Positions 26,182 to 35,812 of a stretch of DNA of 64,000 bases are shown one piece after another (the first letter of the stretch is position 1; each line of letters begins with the position of its first letter). The stretch covers positions 124,001-188,000 of the forward strand of contig NZ_CACSJP010000006.1 in assembly GCF_902706095.1 (NCBI RefSeq), read 5' to 3'. This DNA comes from Rhizobium sp. 18065 (lineage in GTDB: Bacteria; Pseudomonadota; Alphaproteobacteria; Rhizobiales; Rhizobiaceae). The notes beneath the pieces were generated by a model. The model was given only the letters and a program-made list of their open reading frames with translations. It had not been told where the DNA came from and ran no database searches. A program made the translations under genes and the position numbers.

Positions 26182-27501
26182 TTAGGACTTCGGCCGTTCG
26201 ATGCGAATCATCTGCGGTTCGCCGACGAGGTAACCTTCGTGCTTGATCGCATCGACGGCCTTGCGCACGGCGATCTCCATCGTGGCATGGGTGACCAGAA
26301 TAATCGTCTGGGGCTTTCCCGCGACCATGGGCTGCTTCGAATGCTGGACAATGGATTCGAGCGAGATGTTGTTTTCGGCCATCTTGGTCGCGATGCTGGC
26401 GAACACGCCGGTGCGATCCTGCACCGTCAGGCGGATGAAGTAGCCACCTTCGTGGCTCTGCATCTCGGCCTGGCGATACGGTTCGAGCAGATGCGCCGGG
26501 CGACCGAGCACCGGCACGTCCTGCGCACCCGGGCGGCTCTTGGCAATGTCGGTGATATCGCCGAGCACGGCCGATGCCGTCGCATTGCCGCCGGCACCGG
26601 GGCCGACCATCAGCAGTTCGCCGAGAATATCAGATTCCAGCGCCACCGCGTTGGTCACACCATCGACCTGGGCGATCACCGAATCGAGCGGCACCATGGT
26701 CGGATGCACGCGCTGTTCGATCCCGCTGTCCGTCTTCTGGGCAACACCCAGCAGCTTGATGCGATAGCCGAGATCGGCGGCCGCATGGATATCCTCGATC
26801 GAGATATTGGTGATGCCTTCGAGATAGATCTTGTCGGCGGCAATTTCCGAACCGAAGGCCAGCGTGGTGAGGATCGACAGCTTGTGGGCCGTGTCATTGC
26901 CTTCGATGTCGAAGGCCGGGTCGGCTTCGGCGTAACCGAGACGCTGGGCTTCCTTCAGGCAATCGGCAAAGGAAAGACCTTCCTTCTCCATCTTGGTGAG
27001 GATGTAATTGCAGGTGCCGTTCATGATCCCGTAGATGCGGGAGAAATTATTGCCGGTCAGCGACTCGCGCAGGGTCTTGATGACAGGAATACCGCCGGCA
27101 ACCGCCGCTTCGTAATTGAGCAGCAGGCCTTTTTCCTCGGCCAGTTTTGCGAGTTCGACGCCGCAACGGGCCAGTAGCGCCTTGTTGGCGGTCACGACAT
27201 GCAGGCCGCGACCGAGTGCTGCACGCACCGAGAGATCCGCCGTTCCCTCGGAGCCGCCGACCAGTTCGACAAAAACGTCGATATCGGCATTCTCGGCCAT
27301 ATCCACCGGATCGGAAAACCATTGCATGCCGGATATATCGATGCCGCGGTCCTTCGCCTTGTCGCGTGCCGAGACAGCCTTGACGACAATCGCACGACCG
27401 CAGGCAAGGGTCAGCGCATTCGAACGCTGCTGGAGGATACGGACGAGCGCGGCACCAACGGTACCAAGACCCGCCACGCCAATTTTAAGGGCATCAGCCA
27501 T
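26182..27501 (-). CDS. hom: Homoserine dehydrogenase
   Basis: A 439-residue NAD(P)-dependent enzyme reducing aspartate semialdehyde to homoserine in threonine/methionine synthesis. The N-terminal Rossmann motif is GVAGLGTVGAALVRIL; the central catalytic block YGIMNGTCNYILTKM and EADPAFDIEGNDTAHKL are diagnostic; the C-terminal 85 residues form an ACT domain (GGYFIRLTVQDRTGVFASIA) for feedback regulation, probably by threonine. alaC lies immediately upstream (90-bp gap) on the same strand, so the two are probably cotranscribed. Confidence 0.96.
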   Translation of the reverse strand: MADALKIGVAGLGTVGAALVRILQQRSNALTLACGRAIVVKAVSARDKAKDRGIDISGMQWFSDPVDMAENADIDVFVELVGGSEGTADLSVRAALGRGLHVVTANKALLARCGVELAKLAEEKGLLLNYEAAVAGGIPVIKTLRESLTGNNFSRIYGIMNGTCNYILTKMEKEGLSFADCLKEAQRLGYAEADPAFDIEGNDTAHKLSILTTLAFGSEIAADKIYLEGITNISIEDIHAAADLGYRIKLLGVAQKTDSGIEQRVHPTMVPLDSVIAQVDGVTNAVALESDILGELLMVGPGAGGNATASAVLGDITDIAKSRPGAQDVPVLGRPAHLLEPYRQAEMQSHEGGYFIRLTVQDRTGVFASIATKMAENNISLESIVQHSKQPMVAGKPQTIILVTHATMEIAVRKAVDAIKHEGYLVGEPQMIRIERPKS

Positions 27502-27591
27502 GGATCAGTCCTGACATAATCAGATAATGGAAATCGGCGGCCGCAAGCGGGCCGCCCAAGAAACTCAACGATGGGCGCTCAACGATAACGC

Positions 27592-28809
27592 TCAGCGGTG
27601 GGCGTTGAGCGAAATGACGTTGTGCATCGTCTCGTCGGCCGTCGACAGGAACTTCTTGATACTGCGGGCCGCCTGGCGGATGCGGTGCTCGTTCTCGACC
27701 AGCGCAAGGCGGACATATTCATCGCCCATTTCGCCAAAGCCGATACCCGGAGCCACGGCGACATCGGCCTTTTCGACCAGCAGCTTGGAGAATTCCAGCG
27801 AACCGAGATGACGGAATTTTTCCGGGATCTTGGCCCAGGCGAACATGGTCGCTGCCGGCGGCGGCACTTCAAAACCAGCCTTGCCGAAGCTTTCGACCAT
27901 GACGTCACGGCGACGCTTGTAGATCGAGCGGACTTCGGCAATGTCGGAACCGTCGCCGTTCAGGGCATGGGTCGCGGCAACCTGGATCGGCGTGAATGCA
28001 CCGTAGTCGAGATAGGACTTGACCCGGGTCAGCGCGGAAATCAGCCGTTCATTGCCGACAGCAAAGCCCATGCGCCAGCCGGGCATGGAAAAAGTCTTCG
28101 ACATAGAGGTGAACTCGACAGCGATATCCATTGCGCCCGGCACTTCCAGAACCGAAGGCGGCGGCGTGTCGTCGAAATAGATTTCCGAATAGGCAAGGTC
28201 GGAGAGCACGATGATGTCGTGCTTCTTCGCAAAGGCGATGACATCCTTGTAGAAATCAAGCGTCGCTACGCGCGCCGTCGGGTTCGACGGATAGTTGATG
28301 ATCAGCGCCAGCGGCTTGGGAATCGAGTGGCGAACGGCGCGCTCGAGCGGCGGAAAAAACGTCTCGTCGGGCTCGACCGGGATCGAACGGATGACGCCGC
28401 CGGTCATCAGGAAGCCGAAGGCATGGATCGGATAGGTCGGGTTCGGGCACAGGATCACGTCGCCAGGCGCGGTAATCGCCTGCGCCATGTTGGCAAAGCC
28501 TTCCTTGGAGCCGAGCGTCGCGACCACCTGGGTGTCCGGGTTCAGCTTCACGCCGAATCGGCGCGCATAATAGGCAGCCTGGGCGCGGCGCAGGCCGGGA
28601 ATACCCTTGGACGACGAATAGCGATGGGTGCGCGGGTCCTGGACCGCTTCGCAAAGCTTGTCGACGATTGCCTGCGGGGTCGGAAGGTCGGGATTGCCCA
28701 TGCCAAGGTCGATGATGTCGGCGCCACCGGCTCGCGCGCTTGCCTTCAAACGATTGACCTGTTCGAAAACGTAGGGCGGCAAGCGCCGGACTTTGTGAAA
28801 TTCTTCCAT
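27592..28809 (-). CDS. alaC: Alanine transaminase AlaC-type aminotransferase
   Basis: A 405-residue fold-type I PLP aminotransferase closely resembling E. coli AlaC throughout: RRLPPYVFEQVNRLK, DLGMGNPDLPTP, YSSSKGIPGLR, NYPSNPTA, SDLAYSEI and the PLP-lysine region SMSKTFSMPGWRMGF. It should interconvert alanine/pyruvate and glutamate; some relatives are annotated as LL-diaminopimelate aminotransferase. I chose ATG 28809 with AGGGG upstream, although an in-frame TTG lies 6 bp earlier. It is upstream of hom. A 9-bp inverted repeat (27576-27584, 27603-27611) flanks its stop codon. Confidence 0.92.
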   Translation of the reverse strand: MEEFHKVRRLPPYVFEQVNRLKASARAGGADIIDLGMGNPDLPTPQAIVDKLCEAVQDPRTHRYSSSKGIPGLRRAQAAYYARRFGVKLNPDTQVVATLGSKEGFANMAQAITAPGDVILCPNPTYPIHAFGFLMTGGVIRSIPVEPDETFFPPLERAVRHSIPKPLALIINYPSNPTARVATLDFYKDVIAFAKKHDIIVLSDLAYSEIYFDDTPPPSVLEVPGAMDIAVEFTSMSKTFSMPGWRMGFAVGNERLISALTRVKSYLDYGAFTPIQVAATHALNGDGSDIAEVRSIYKRRRDVMVESFGKAGFEVPPPAATMFAWAKIPEKFRHLGSLEFSKLLVEKADVAVAPGIGFGEMGDEYVRLALVENEHRIRQAARSIKKFLSTADETMHNVISLNAHR

Positions 28810-29036
28810 CTTCAACCCCTGAAACCGCGCGGGCCTTGTCCGCGGCAGGCGGGTTCGTTTGTCCCAGTGATCGCCAGCCCCGCAACGAACCGCAAAACCG
28901 GCGCTGGACGATAGTATCTCAACACGAGAGCTGGCAGCAAATTTTGTCGCAAATCCGACCCGCGCGACGAGTCACGCTGAAAAACCTGCCGAAAGCCCTT
29001 CGTTGATTTGCGGAAAATCCCGCCGAAAGGCAAGTG

Positions 29037-29444
29037 CTATTTGGCGATCAGCGCCTGCGTCTCTGGGCCATGCTGGGCCGCGAGCGTGCGCAGTTCGGCA
29101 AGCTTGCGCTGGTATTCGGCTTCGGTGATGGTTCCGGACTGGCGCGCGCTGGACAGTGCGGTGAGCTGCTGCTGCAGCGCTGCGGCCTCTTCATTGTTCA
29201 TCTGAACATTGGCGGCATTCAACGAACCACCGAAATTCGGGAAGCCGTCCTTGGATGTCGGACGCTGCGCCGGCTGATCGGGCGCATCCGTATCATCAAC
29301 AGTCACCTGCAAGGCCGAGGGCGTCGGGGTGACGGTTGCCGTTTCAGCGGATGACTGGCAGCCAGCTGCGGCAAGCATGCCGATGATGGCGGCCAGGAGT
29401 GCCGGCCGGGTGAGGCTTTCGAGGCTAAAGGTCGTCTGTGCCAT
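29037..29444 (-). CDS. Small SHOCT-like lipoprotein
   Basis: A 135-residue lipoprotein: the signal ends in a lipobox LAAAGC with the modified Cys at residue 29. A Thr/Pro/Asp-rich linker follows, then a helical C-terminal part (NNEEAAALQQQLTALSSARQSGTITEAEYQRKLAELRTLAAQ) resembling a SHOCT-like short helical motif with G-x-I-T-x-x-E-Y/F. I take ATG 29444 as the start; an ATG 18 bp upstream is possible. It is divergent from phaC across 162 bp. Function unknown. Confidence 0.75.
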   Translation of the reverse strand: MAQTTFSLESLTRPALLAAIIGMLAAAGCQSSAETATVTPTPSALQVTVDDTDAPDQPAQRPTSKDGFPNFGGSLNAANVQMNNEEAAALQQQLTALSSARQSGTITEAEYQRKLAELRTLAAQHGPETQALIAK

Positions 29445-29465
29445 GGTATCAACAATCCGCATGCC

Positions 29466-29481
29466 TGCTGGAAATCCAGCA
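29466..29481. promoter_or_regulatory. 16-bp palindrome in the phaC upstream region
   Basis: TGCTGGA-AA-TCCAGCA is a perfect inverted repeat between the divergent lipoprotein gene and phaC. It is a reasonable operator candidate for either gene; no binding protein is known to me. Confidence 0.4.
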
Positions 29482-29606
29482 AATTCAAAGGGTGCATTTT
29501 CCCGCTACCTGCGAAAGACTATGCGCCAATCGCTGGAACTTGTAGTCATTTTCATGCAGGATGCGCAAATACAAAAGACGCCAGATACAATCCTGGGGAG
29601 GATGCC

Positions 29607-31445
29607 TTGGACAACAAACGGGAAGAGACGGCACAGTCCGGTCCGGCATTCGATGCAAAGCTGATCGAACCCTATATCATCAAGGACCCGCAGGCTCTGG
29701 CCATCAATGCGGCAAAGGCGCTCGAGAACCTCGGAAAAGCGGCGTCCAGCTGGCTTGCGCCGCGTGAAAGGGGCGAGATTGTCGATCCCGTCGCCGAACC
29801 GGTGTCCGAGCTGATCAAGACGATGTCCAAGCTGGCCGAATACTGGATGTCTGACCCGAAGCGTACGTTGGAAGCGCAGACCCACCTGCTAAACGCCGTC
29901 TTCGGCATCTGGGCGCGCTCGCTGACCCGGCTCTCCACATCGCCGGACACGCCGGTCGACGATCCCCTGCCGAAGGACAAGCGATTCGCCGACGAAGACT
30001 GGCAGCGCAATCCGTTCTTCGATTTCCTCCGCCAGACCTATCTGGTCCTGTCCGATTGGGCCGACAAGATGGTCATTGACGCCGAAGGGCTCGACGAGCA
30101 TACGCGCCACAAGGCGGCCTTCTACGTCCGCCAGATCACGGCGGCGCTGTCGCCGGCAAACTTCGTCGCCACCAATCCGCAGCTCTACCGGGAAACGGTG
30201 GCCAGCAGCGGCGCCAATCTGGTCAAGGGCATGCAGATGCTGGCCGAAGATATCGCCGCCGGCAAAGGCGAGCTGCGTATCCGCCAGACCGACACAAGCA
30301 AGTTCGCCGTCGGCGAAAACATGGCCATTACACCCGGCAAGGTCATCGCACAGAGCGATATCTGCGAAGTCATCCAGTATGAGCCCGCCACCGCAACCGT
30401 ATTGAAGCGGCCGCTTTTGATCTGCCCGCCATGGATCAACAAGTTCTACATTCTCGACCTCAATCCGCAGAAGAGCTTCATCAAGTGGTGCGTCGAGCAG
30501 GGGCACACCGTCTTCGTCATCTCCTGGGTCAATCCCGACGAGCGTCATGCGAACAAGGATTGGGAATCCTATATCCGCGAGGGTATCGATTTCGCCCTCG
30601 ACACGATCGAGAAGGCAACCGGCGAGAAAAAGGTCAATGCCATCGGCTACTGTGTCGGCGGCACGCTGCTTGCCGCAGCCCTTGCCCTGCATGCGCAGGA
30701 AAAGGACAGCCGCATCGCCAGCGCCACCCTGTTCACGACGCAGGTGGATTTCACCTATGCCGGCGACCTGAAGGTGTTTGTCGATGAAGAGCAGTTAAAG
30801 GGGGTCGAGGACCGCATGCGGGAAACCGGCTACCTCGACGGCTCGAAGATGGCCTCGGCATTCAGCATGCTGCGCGCCTCCGAGCTGATCTGGCCCTATT
30901 TCGTCAATAATTACCTGAAGGGTCAGGATCCGATGCCCTTCGACCTGCTTTACTGGAATTCCGATTCGACCCGGATGGCGGCGGCCAACCATTCCTTCTA
31001 TCTGCGCAATTGCTATCTCAACAACACGCTGAGCCAGGGCAAGATGCAGCTCGCCGGCAAGACGCTGTCGCTGAAGAAGGTGAAGATCCCGATCTACAAT
31101 CTTGCCACTCGCGAAGACCATATCGCGCCGGCAAAATCGGTCTACATCGGCAGCGCGCTGTTTGGCGGACCTGTCGAATTTGTCGTGACGGGATCTGGCC
31201 ACATTGCCGGCGTGGTCAATCCGCCGGACAAGAAGAAATACCAGTACTGGACCCATGGAAAGGCCGGGGGCAGCTATGAGGATTGGCTTGCCAGCGCCGA
31301 AGAGACGGCAGGGTCCTGGTGGCCGCATTGGCAGGCGTGGATCGAAAAGCTTGACCACAAGCAGGTCCCGGCCCGCAAACCGGGTGGTGATGCGCTGAAC
31401 GCAATTGCAGATGCGCCCGGCAGAAACGTGCTGGAACGCGTATGA
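29607..31445 (+). CDS. phaC: Class I poly(3-hydroxyalkanoate) polymerase PhaC
   Basis: A 612-residue PHA synthase that polymerises (R)-3-hydroxybutyryl-CoA into storage granules. The lipase-like box GYCVGGT gives nucleophile Cys349; the acid is Asp504 (REDHIAP) and the base His532 (GSGHIAG). The PhaC N-terminal domain and [14 protein letters not shown] precede it. No phaE lies nearby, fitting class I. Start is TTG 29607 with GGGGAGG seven bases upstream; no in-frame ATG fits better. Its stop overlaps the alternate reading at the start of sfsA, which follows closely. It probably works with the phasin encoded at 7.7-8.0 kb. Confidence 0.95.
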   Translation: MDNKREETAQSGPAFDAKLIEPYIIKDPQALAINAAKALENLGKAASSWLAPRERGEIVDPVAEPVSELIKTMSKLAEYWMSDPKRTLEAQTHLLNAVFGIWARSLTRLSTSPDTPVDDPLPKDKRFADEDWQRNPFFDFLRQTYLVLSDWADKMVIDAEGLDEHTRHKAAFYVRQITAALSPANFVATNPQLYRETVASSGANLVKGMQMLAEDIAAGKGELRIRQTDTSKFAVGENMAITPGKVIAQSDICEVIQYEPATATVLKRPLLICPPWINKFYILDLNPQKSFIKWCVEQGHTVFVISWVNPDERHANKDWESYIREGIDFALDTIEKATGEKKVNAIGYCVGGTLLAAALALHAQEKDSRIASATLFTTQVDFTYAGDLKVFVDEEQLKGVEDRMRETGYLDGSKMASAFSMLRASELIWPYFVNNYLKGQDPMPFDLLYWNSDSTRMAAANHSFYLRNCYLNNTLSQGKMQLAGKTLSLKKVKIPIYNLATREDHIAPAKSVYIGSALFGGPVEFVVTGSGHIAGVVNPPDKKKYQYWTHGKAGGSYEDWLASAEETAGSWWPHWQAWIEKLDHKQVPARKPGGDALNAIADAPGRNVLERV

Positions 31446-31473
31446 CCGCTTACTGCACGGTCAGGACCCGCCG

Positions 31474-32193
31474 TTGATCTTCGATCCGCCCTTGATCCCT
31501 GCCCGGTTGATCCGCCGCTACAAGCGCTTCCTGTTCGATGCCGTGCTGGACAGTGGCGACGAGATCACCGGATTTTGCCCGAATACCGGCTCGATGCGCG
31601 GACTGACGGACCCCGGCTCGCAGATCTGGCTCTCGGTCCACGATGCGCCGAAGCGCAAGTATCGCCATGCGATGGAACTGGTGGAAGCAGACGGAACGGT
31701 GGTCGGCGTCAACACCGCCCTGCCCAACCGTCTGGCCGAAGAAGCGATCCGCACGGGCCTGGTTCCGCCGCTTGACGGTTTTTCCACATTGAAACGCGAG
31801 CAGCGCTACGGTCGCAATTCGCGCATCGACATCCTGCTCGAGGACGCAGCCAAAGGCAGCGTGCATGTCGAGGTGAAGAATGTGCATTTCATCCGCGAGG
31901 CAGGCCTGGCGGAGTTTCCCGATAGCGTGACGACACGTGGCGCCAAACATCTGGAAGAAATGGGCAATCTGGTCGAGACCGGCAGGCGGGCGGCGATGCT
32001 GTTCCTGATCCAGCGAAGCGACTGCAGCCGCTTCCGCATCTGCGCCGATCTCGACCCCGCCTATGGCCGCGCCTTTGTCCGGGCAACCGCCCGCGGCGTC
32101 GAGGCCTATGCGCTCGCCTGCGACATCACGCCTGGCAAAATCGCCCCCGTGCGGCTGATCCCGATAGACTTGTCGGGCCCTGCTGCTTTATGA
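31474..32193 (+). CDS. sfsA: DNA/RNA nuclease SfsA family protein
   Basis: A 239-residue protein of the SfsA family, first named for sugar-fermentation stimulation in E. coli. Family blocks visible are [47 protein letters not shown] and [11 protein letters not shown], the last two resembling a PD-(D/E)xK nuclease core (D...E-x-K). I use TTG 31474, because the family starts [18 protein letters not shown] and CAGGA lies upstream; the reading to 31405 would overlap phaC. The 28-bp gap from phaC suggests cotranscription. The biochemical role is not settled. Confidence 0.88.
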   Translation: MIFDPPLIPARLIRRYKRFLFDAVLDSGDEITGFCPNTGSMRGLTDPGSQIWLSVHDAPKRKYRHAMELVEADGTVVGVNTALPNRLAEEAIRTGLVPPLDGFSTLKREQRYGRNSRIDILLEDAAKGSVHVEVKNVHFIREAGLAEFPDSVTTRGAKHLEEMGNLVETGRRAAMLFLIQRSDCSRFRICADLDPAYGRAFVRATARGVEAYALACDITPGKIAPVRLIPIDLSGPAAL

Positions 32194-32235
32194 ACGGGAA
32201 AACACTGTCATTCACAGGGATCCGGAAGCGGCTCA

Positions 32236-33060
32236 ATGGTCACCTATATCGACGCGGCATCGGCACCGCTCAAGAATACCGGCGCAATCCGCCTCTATAG
32301 CGCGGAAGACTTCGACGGCATGCGCCGTGCCAGCCAGTTGACCGCCCGATGCCTTGATGCGCTCGTGCCGATGATCAATCCGGGCGTCACGACCAATGCG
32401 ATCGATCGCTTCGTCTTCGAGTTCGGCATGGATAATGGCGCCCTGCCCGCGACGCTGAACTATCGCGGCTACAAATATTCCGTCTGCACTTCGATCAACC
32501 ATGTGGTCTGTCACGGCATGCCCGACGACAAGCCGCTGCGCGAAGGCGATATCGTCAATATCGACGTCACCTATCTCCTGGACGGCTGGCATGGCGATTC
32601 CAGCCGGATGTATCCGGTCGGCCAGATCAAGCGGGCGGCGGAACGGCTGATGGAAGTGACCTATGAATGCCTGATGCGCGGCATTGCCGCCGTGCGTCCC
32701 GGTGCCCGCACCGGTGCGATCGGTGAGGCGATCCAGACCTATGCCGAAGCGGAACGCTGCACGGTGGTGCGCGATTTCTGCGGCCATGGCGTCGGCCGTC
32801 TGTTCCACGACAGCCCGAACATCCTGCATTACGGCCGCGCGGACGAAGGCCCGGAACTGCGTGAAGGCATGATCTTCACCATCGAGCCGATGATCAATCT
32901 CGGTAAGCCGCATGTGAAAGTCCTGTCCGATGGCTGGACTGCCGTAACGCGCGATCGCTCGCTGACTGCACAGTACGAACACGCCGTCGGCGTGACGGCG
33001 ACCGGCTGCGAAATTTTCACGCTGTCGCCTGCCGGCCTCGATCGCCCCGGCCTCTCTTGA
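32236..33060 (+). CDS. map: Type I methionine aminopeptidase
   Basis: A 274-residue dimetal aminopeptidase that removes the initiator methionine. The five metal ligands are visible in order: Asp in [10 protein letters not shown], Asp in GWHGDSSR, His in [14 protein letters not shown], Glu in FTIEPM, Glu in QYEHAV. The [10 protein letters not shown] segment with NHVVCHG is standard. Start ATG 32236 is 42 bp after the sfsA stop, and the three genes phaC-sfsA-map may be one transcript. Confidence 0.95.
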   Translation: MVTYIDAASAPLKNTGAIRLYSAEDFDGMRRASQLTARCLDALVPMINPGVTTNAIDRFVFEFGMDNGALPATLNYRGYKYSVCTSINHVVCHGMPDDKPLREGDIVNIDVTYLLDGWHGDSSRMYPVGQIKRAAERLMEVTYECLMRGIAAVRPGARTGAIGEAIQTYAEAERCTVVRDFCGHGVGRLFHDSPNILHYGRADEGPELREGMIFTIEPMINLGKPHVKVLSDGWTAVTRDRSLTAQYEHAVGVTATGCEIFTLSPAGLDRPGLS

Positions 33061-33214
33061 TCGTCGCGCACAAGCCTGCAACCAATCGACGCAGAACTAT
33101 GCGGTAGCATCTTGCGCGATACAGCAGGGATGTCACTATATCCCTGCGACGGTGATCAAGACTGCATGCTCGCCCTCGCCGCGTGACTATGATGGTCCAT
33201 GCAAGGGTTTGACG

Positions 33215-34063
33215 ATGGCGAAGCTCCCGCGTTCCGAAAACGGCTCCCTGTTCGGCGACACCGTTGTCGATCTGGGTCAGGATTTTTCCGAAAAATCTGA
33301 CCACGACGAACGCCACTTCTTTGCCGAACAGACGCCCCGTGCCGACCGGCTGAAACCGTCACCCGCCGTGGACAACAGCCCGCAGGCCGCCGATGCGCAC
33401 TATCATGGACACCGCGACCGGCTGCGGGCGCGGTTTCGCGAGGGTGGCGAAACCGCATTGGCCGACTACGAGATCCTTGAACTGCTGCTGTTCCGGCTGA
33501 TCCCGCGCCGAGATACCAAGCCGATCGCTAAAGCGCTGATTGCGCGGTTCGGCACATTGGCGGGCGTGTTCGGCGCACCACCGGCCCTGCTGCAGGAGGT
33601 CAAGGGTGTCGGTGAGACGGTGGCGCTGGACCTCAAGCTGATCGCCAGCGTCGCGCAGCGCATGCTGAAAAGCGAATTGCGCGGCAAGCAGGTCCTGTCG
33701 TCCTGGTCGTCGGTGATCGACTACTGCCACGCCGCCATGGCCTATGAAACCACCGAACAGTTCCGTATCCTGTTCCTCGACAAGCGCAATGTGCTGATCG
33801 CCGACGAAATCCAGGGACGTGGAACTGTCGACCATACGCCGGTCTATCCGCGCGAAGTGGTCAAGCGCGCGCTTGAACTTTCGGCCACAGCGATTATTCT
33901 TGTCCATAACCATCCGAGCGGCGACCCAACCCCATCACGCGCCGATATCGACATGACACGCACGATCGTCGATACGGCCAAGCCGCTCGGCATCACCGTC
34001 CATGACCACATCATCATCGGCAAGGACGGCCATGCGAGCCTCAAGGGACTGCGCCTGATCTGA
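33215..34063 (+). CDS. radC: RadC family JAB-domain protein
   Basis: A 282-residue protein with a helix-hairpin-helix ([19 protein letters not shown]) and a C-terminal JAMM/MPN+ metal site [16 protein letters not shown]. The family name comes from a radiation-sensitive E. coli allele later shown to be recG, so repair function is not proven; a role in natural competence or replication stress is more often cited. I take ATG 33215, with AAGGG eight bases upstream, over the longer reading from 33152. It follows map by 154 bp. Confidence 0.92.
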   Translation: MAKLPRSENGSLFGDTVVDLGQDFSEKSDHDERHFFAEQTPRADRLKPSPAVDNSPQAADAHYHGHRDRLRARFREGGETALADYEILELLLFRLIPRRDTKPIAKALIARFGTLAGVFGAPPALLQEVKGVGETVALDLKLIASVAQRMLKSELRGKQVLSSWSSVIDYCHAAMAYETTEQFRILFLDKRNVLIADEIQGRGTVDHTPVYPREVVKRALELSATAIILVHNHPSGDPTPSRADIDMTRTIVDTAKPLGITVHDHIIIGKDGHASLKGLRLI

Positions 34064-34239
34064 CTGTGAACCGTTCCCAGCGGACGGCAGGCGATGCAAA
34101 ACTGCCGCGCGCACGCAAATTTCCGTCGTCGACAGACACAAATCATTAGCGATAACGAAACGGTTAGATTGCCCTGCTAGTTTCACTATGGGACACATTG
34201 CAGTGCAATATCCCGACACGCGAATCAGGGACGAATATC

Positions 34240-35664
34240 ATGAACCAATACGACTTTGTCGTCATCGGCAGCGGCCCGGCCGGGCGCCGCGCCGCCATCC
34301 AGGCAGCCAAGCTGGAGAAGAAGGTTCTGGTGATCGAAAAGGGAACCCGCGTCGGCGGCGTTTCCGTGCATACCGGTACCATTCCTTCAAAGACGCTGCG
34401 CGAAACCGCGCTGAACCTGACCGGCTGGCGCGAGCGCGGCTTCTATGGCCGCAGCTACCGGGTCAAGCAGGAGATCAATGCCGACGACCTTCGCCGCCGC
34501 CTGCTGATCACGCTGGACCACGAAGTCGAGGTGCTGGAGCACCAGTTCGCCCGCAACCGCGTGCAGCAGATGCGCGGCACGGCGACATTCGTCGATGCCC
34601 ACACCATCGAGATTGCCAAGGAAGATGGCGAGATCCTGCGGGTGCAGACCAAATCCGTGCTGCTCGCCGTCGGCACAAGACCTTTCCGCCCCTCGCATGT
34701 GCCCTTCGATGACGTCAGCATTCTCGACAGCGACGATATCCTGGAAATCAAGGAACTGCCGCGCTCGATGGTGGTGATTGGCGCCGGTGTCATCGGCATC
34801 GAATATGCAACGATCTTCTCGGCGCTGGATACCGCCGTCACCGTGGTCGAGCCGCGCGACACCATGCTCGACTTCATCGACAAGGAAATCGTCGAGGACT
34901 TCACCTACCAGCTGCGCGACCGCAATATGAAGCTGATCTTCGGCCAGACGGTCGAGACGGTCGAAAAGATCGACGGCAAATGCCGTGTGACGCTGAAAAA
35001 CGGCCGCGTGCTGATGGCCGAGATGGTGCTGTTTGCCGCAGGACGCGTTGGCGCCACCGACACACTGAACCTTGCGGCCTGCGGTCTCGAGGCCGACAAT
35101 CGCGGCCGGTTGAAGGTCAATCCCGAAACCTTCCAGACCGCCGTTCCCAACATCTATGCCGCCGGCGACGTGGTCGGTTTCCCGAGCCTTGCCTCGACGT
35201 CGATGGAACAGGGCCGCATTGCCGCGCGCCATGCCGTCGGCGCGCCTTCGCACGAGCCGCCGCAGTTCTTCCCCTATGGCATCTATGCCGTGCCGGAAAT
35301 TTCCACCTGCGGCCTGACCGAAGAGGAAGTGATCCAGCGCAACATTCCCTACGAATGCGGCATCGCCCATTTCCGCGAAACCTCGCGCGGCCACATCATG
35401 GGCCTCGACAGCGGCATGCTGAAGATGATCTTCTCGCTGAAGACCCGCCGTCTGCTCGGCGTGCATATCGTCGGCGAAGGTGCGACCGAACTGGTGCATA
35501 TCGGCCAGGCCGTTCTCAACCTCAAAGGCACGGTCGAGTATTTCGTCGAGAATACATTCAACTACCCGACGCTCGCCGAAGCCTACAAGATCGCCGGCCT
35601 GGATGCCTGGAACCGCATGGGCGAACTGAAGGTGGAGAAGGTCGAGCGCAAGGCTGCCGAATAG
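34240..35664 (+). CDS. sthA: Si-specific soluble NAD(P)+ transhydrogenase SthA
   Basis: A 474-residue flavoprotein that moves hydride between NADPH and NAD+. FAD site VVIGSGPAGRRAA, NAD site MVVIGAGVIGIEYATIF, FAD second motif IYAAGDVVGFPSLA, and a dimerisation domain ending FVENTFNYPTLAEAYKIAGL. The active-site disulfide Cys pair of related oxidoreductases is absent: the segment reads GGVSVHTGTIPSK (Ser and Thr), as expected for the transhydrogenase class. ATG 34240 has AGGGAC eight bases upstream. Monocistronic by context. Confidence 0.93.
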   Translation: MNQYDFVVIGSGPAGRRAAIQAAKLEKKVLVIEKGTRVGGVSVHTGTIPSKTLRETALNLTGWRERGFYGRSYRVKQEINADDLRRRLLITLDHEVEVLEHQFARNRVQQMRGTATFVDAHTIEIAKEDGEILRVQTKSVLLAVGTRPFRPSHVPFDDVSILDSDDILEIKELPRSMVVIGAGVIGIEYATIFSALDTAVTVVEPRDTMLDFIDKEIVEDFTYQLRDRNMKLIFGQTVETVEKIDGKCRVTLKNGRVLMAEMVLFAAGRVGATDTLNLAACGLEADNRGRLKVNPETFQTAVPNIYAAGDVVGFPSLASTSMEQGRIAARHAVGAPSHEPPQFFPYGIYAVPEISTCGLTEEEVIQRNIPYECGIAHFRETSRGHIMGLDSGMLKMIFSLKTRRLLGVHIVGEGATELVHIGQAVLNLKGTVEYFVENTFNYPTLAEAYKIAGLDAWNRMGELKVEKVERKAAE

Positions 35665-35759
35665 GATTGACACGGCGCGGTGTGAAAAGCCCTGCGTCCG
35701 TGTCACGACCCCCCGCGACGGGCTGACGGCCGTTGCGACTCATGCGATGGTAGTGTTTC

Positions 35760-35784
35760 AAACACCCACATCTTGTGGGTGTTT
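35760..35784. promoter_or_regulatory. Perfect 11-bp inverted repeat upstream of the MFS gene
   Basis: AAACACCCACA-TCT-TGTGGGTGTTT (35760-35784) lies 28 bp before the MFS start and 95 bp after the sthA stop. A second, overlapping repeat GTGTTT-C-AAACAC begins at 35754. It may be a terminator for sthA (T tract very short) or an operator for the transporter. Confidence 0.55.
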
Positions 35785-35812
35785 CCGCCTTCATCAGCAC
35801 AAAGCCAATTTC

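Noticed and set aside
34240-35664. Dihydrolipoamide dehydrogenase or mercuric reductase as the identity of this flavoprotein
   Set aside because: The redox-active Cys pair is absent (GGVSVHTGTIPSK) and the C-terminus matches SthA.
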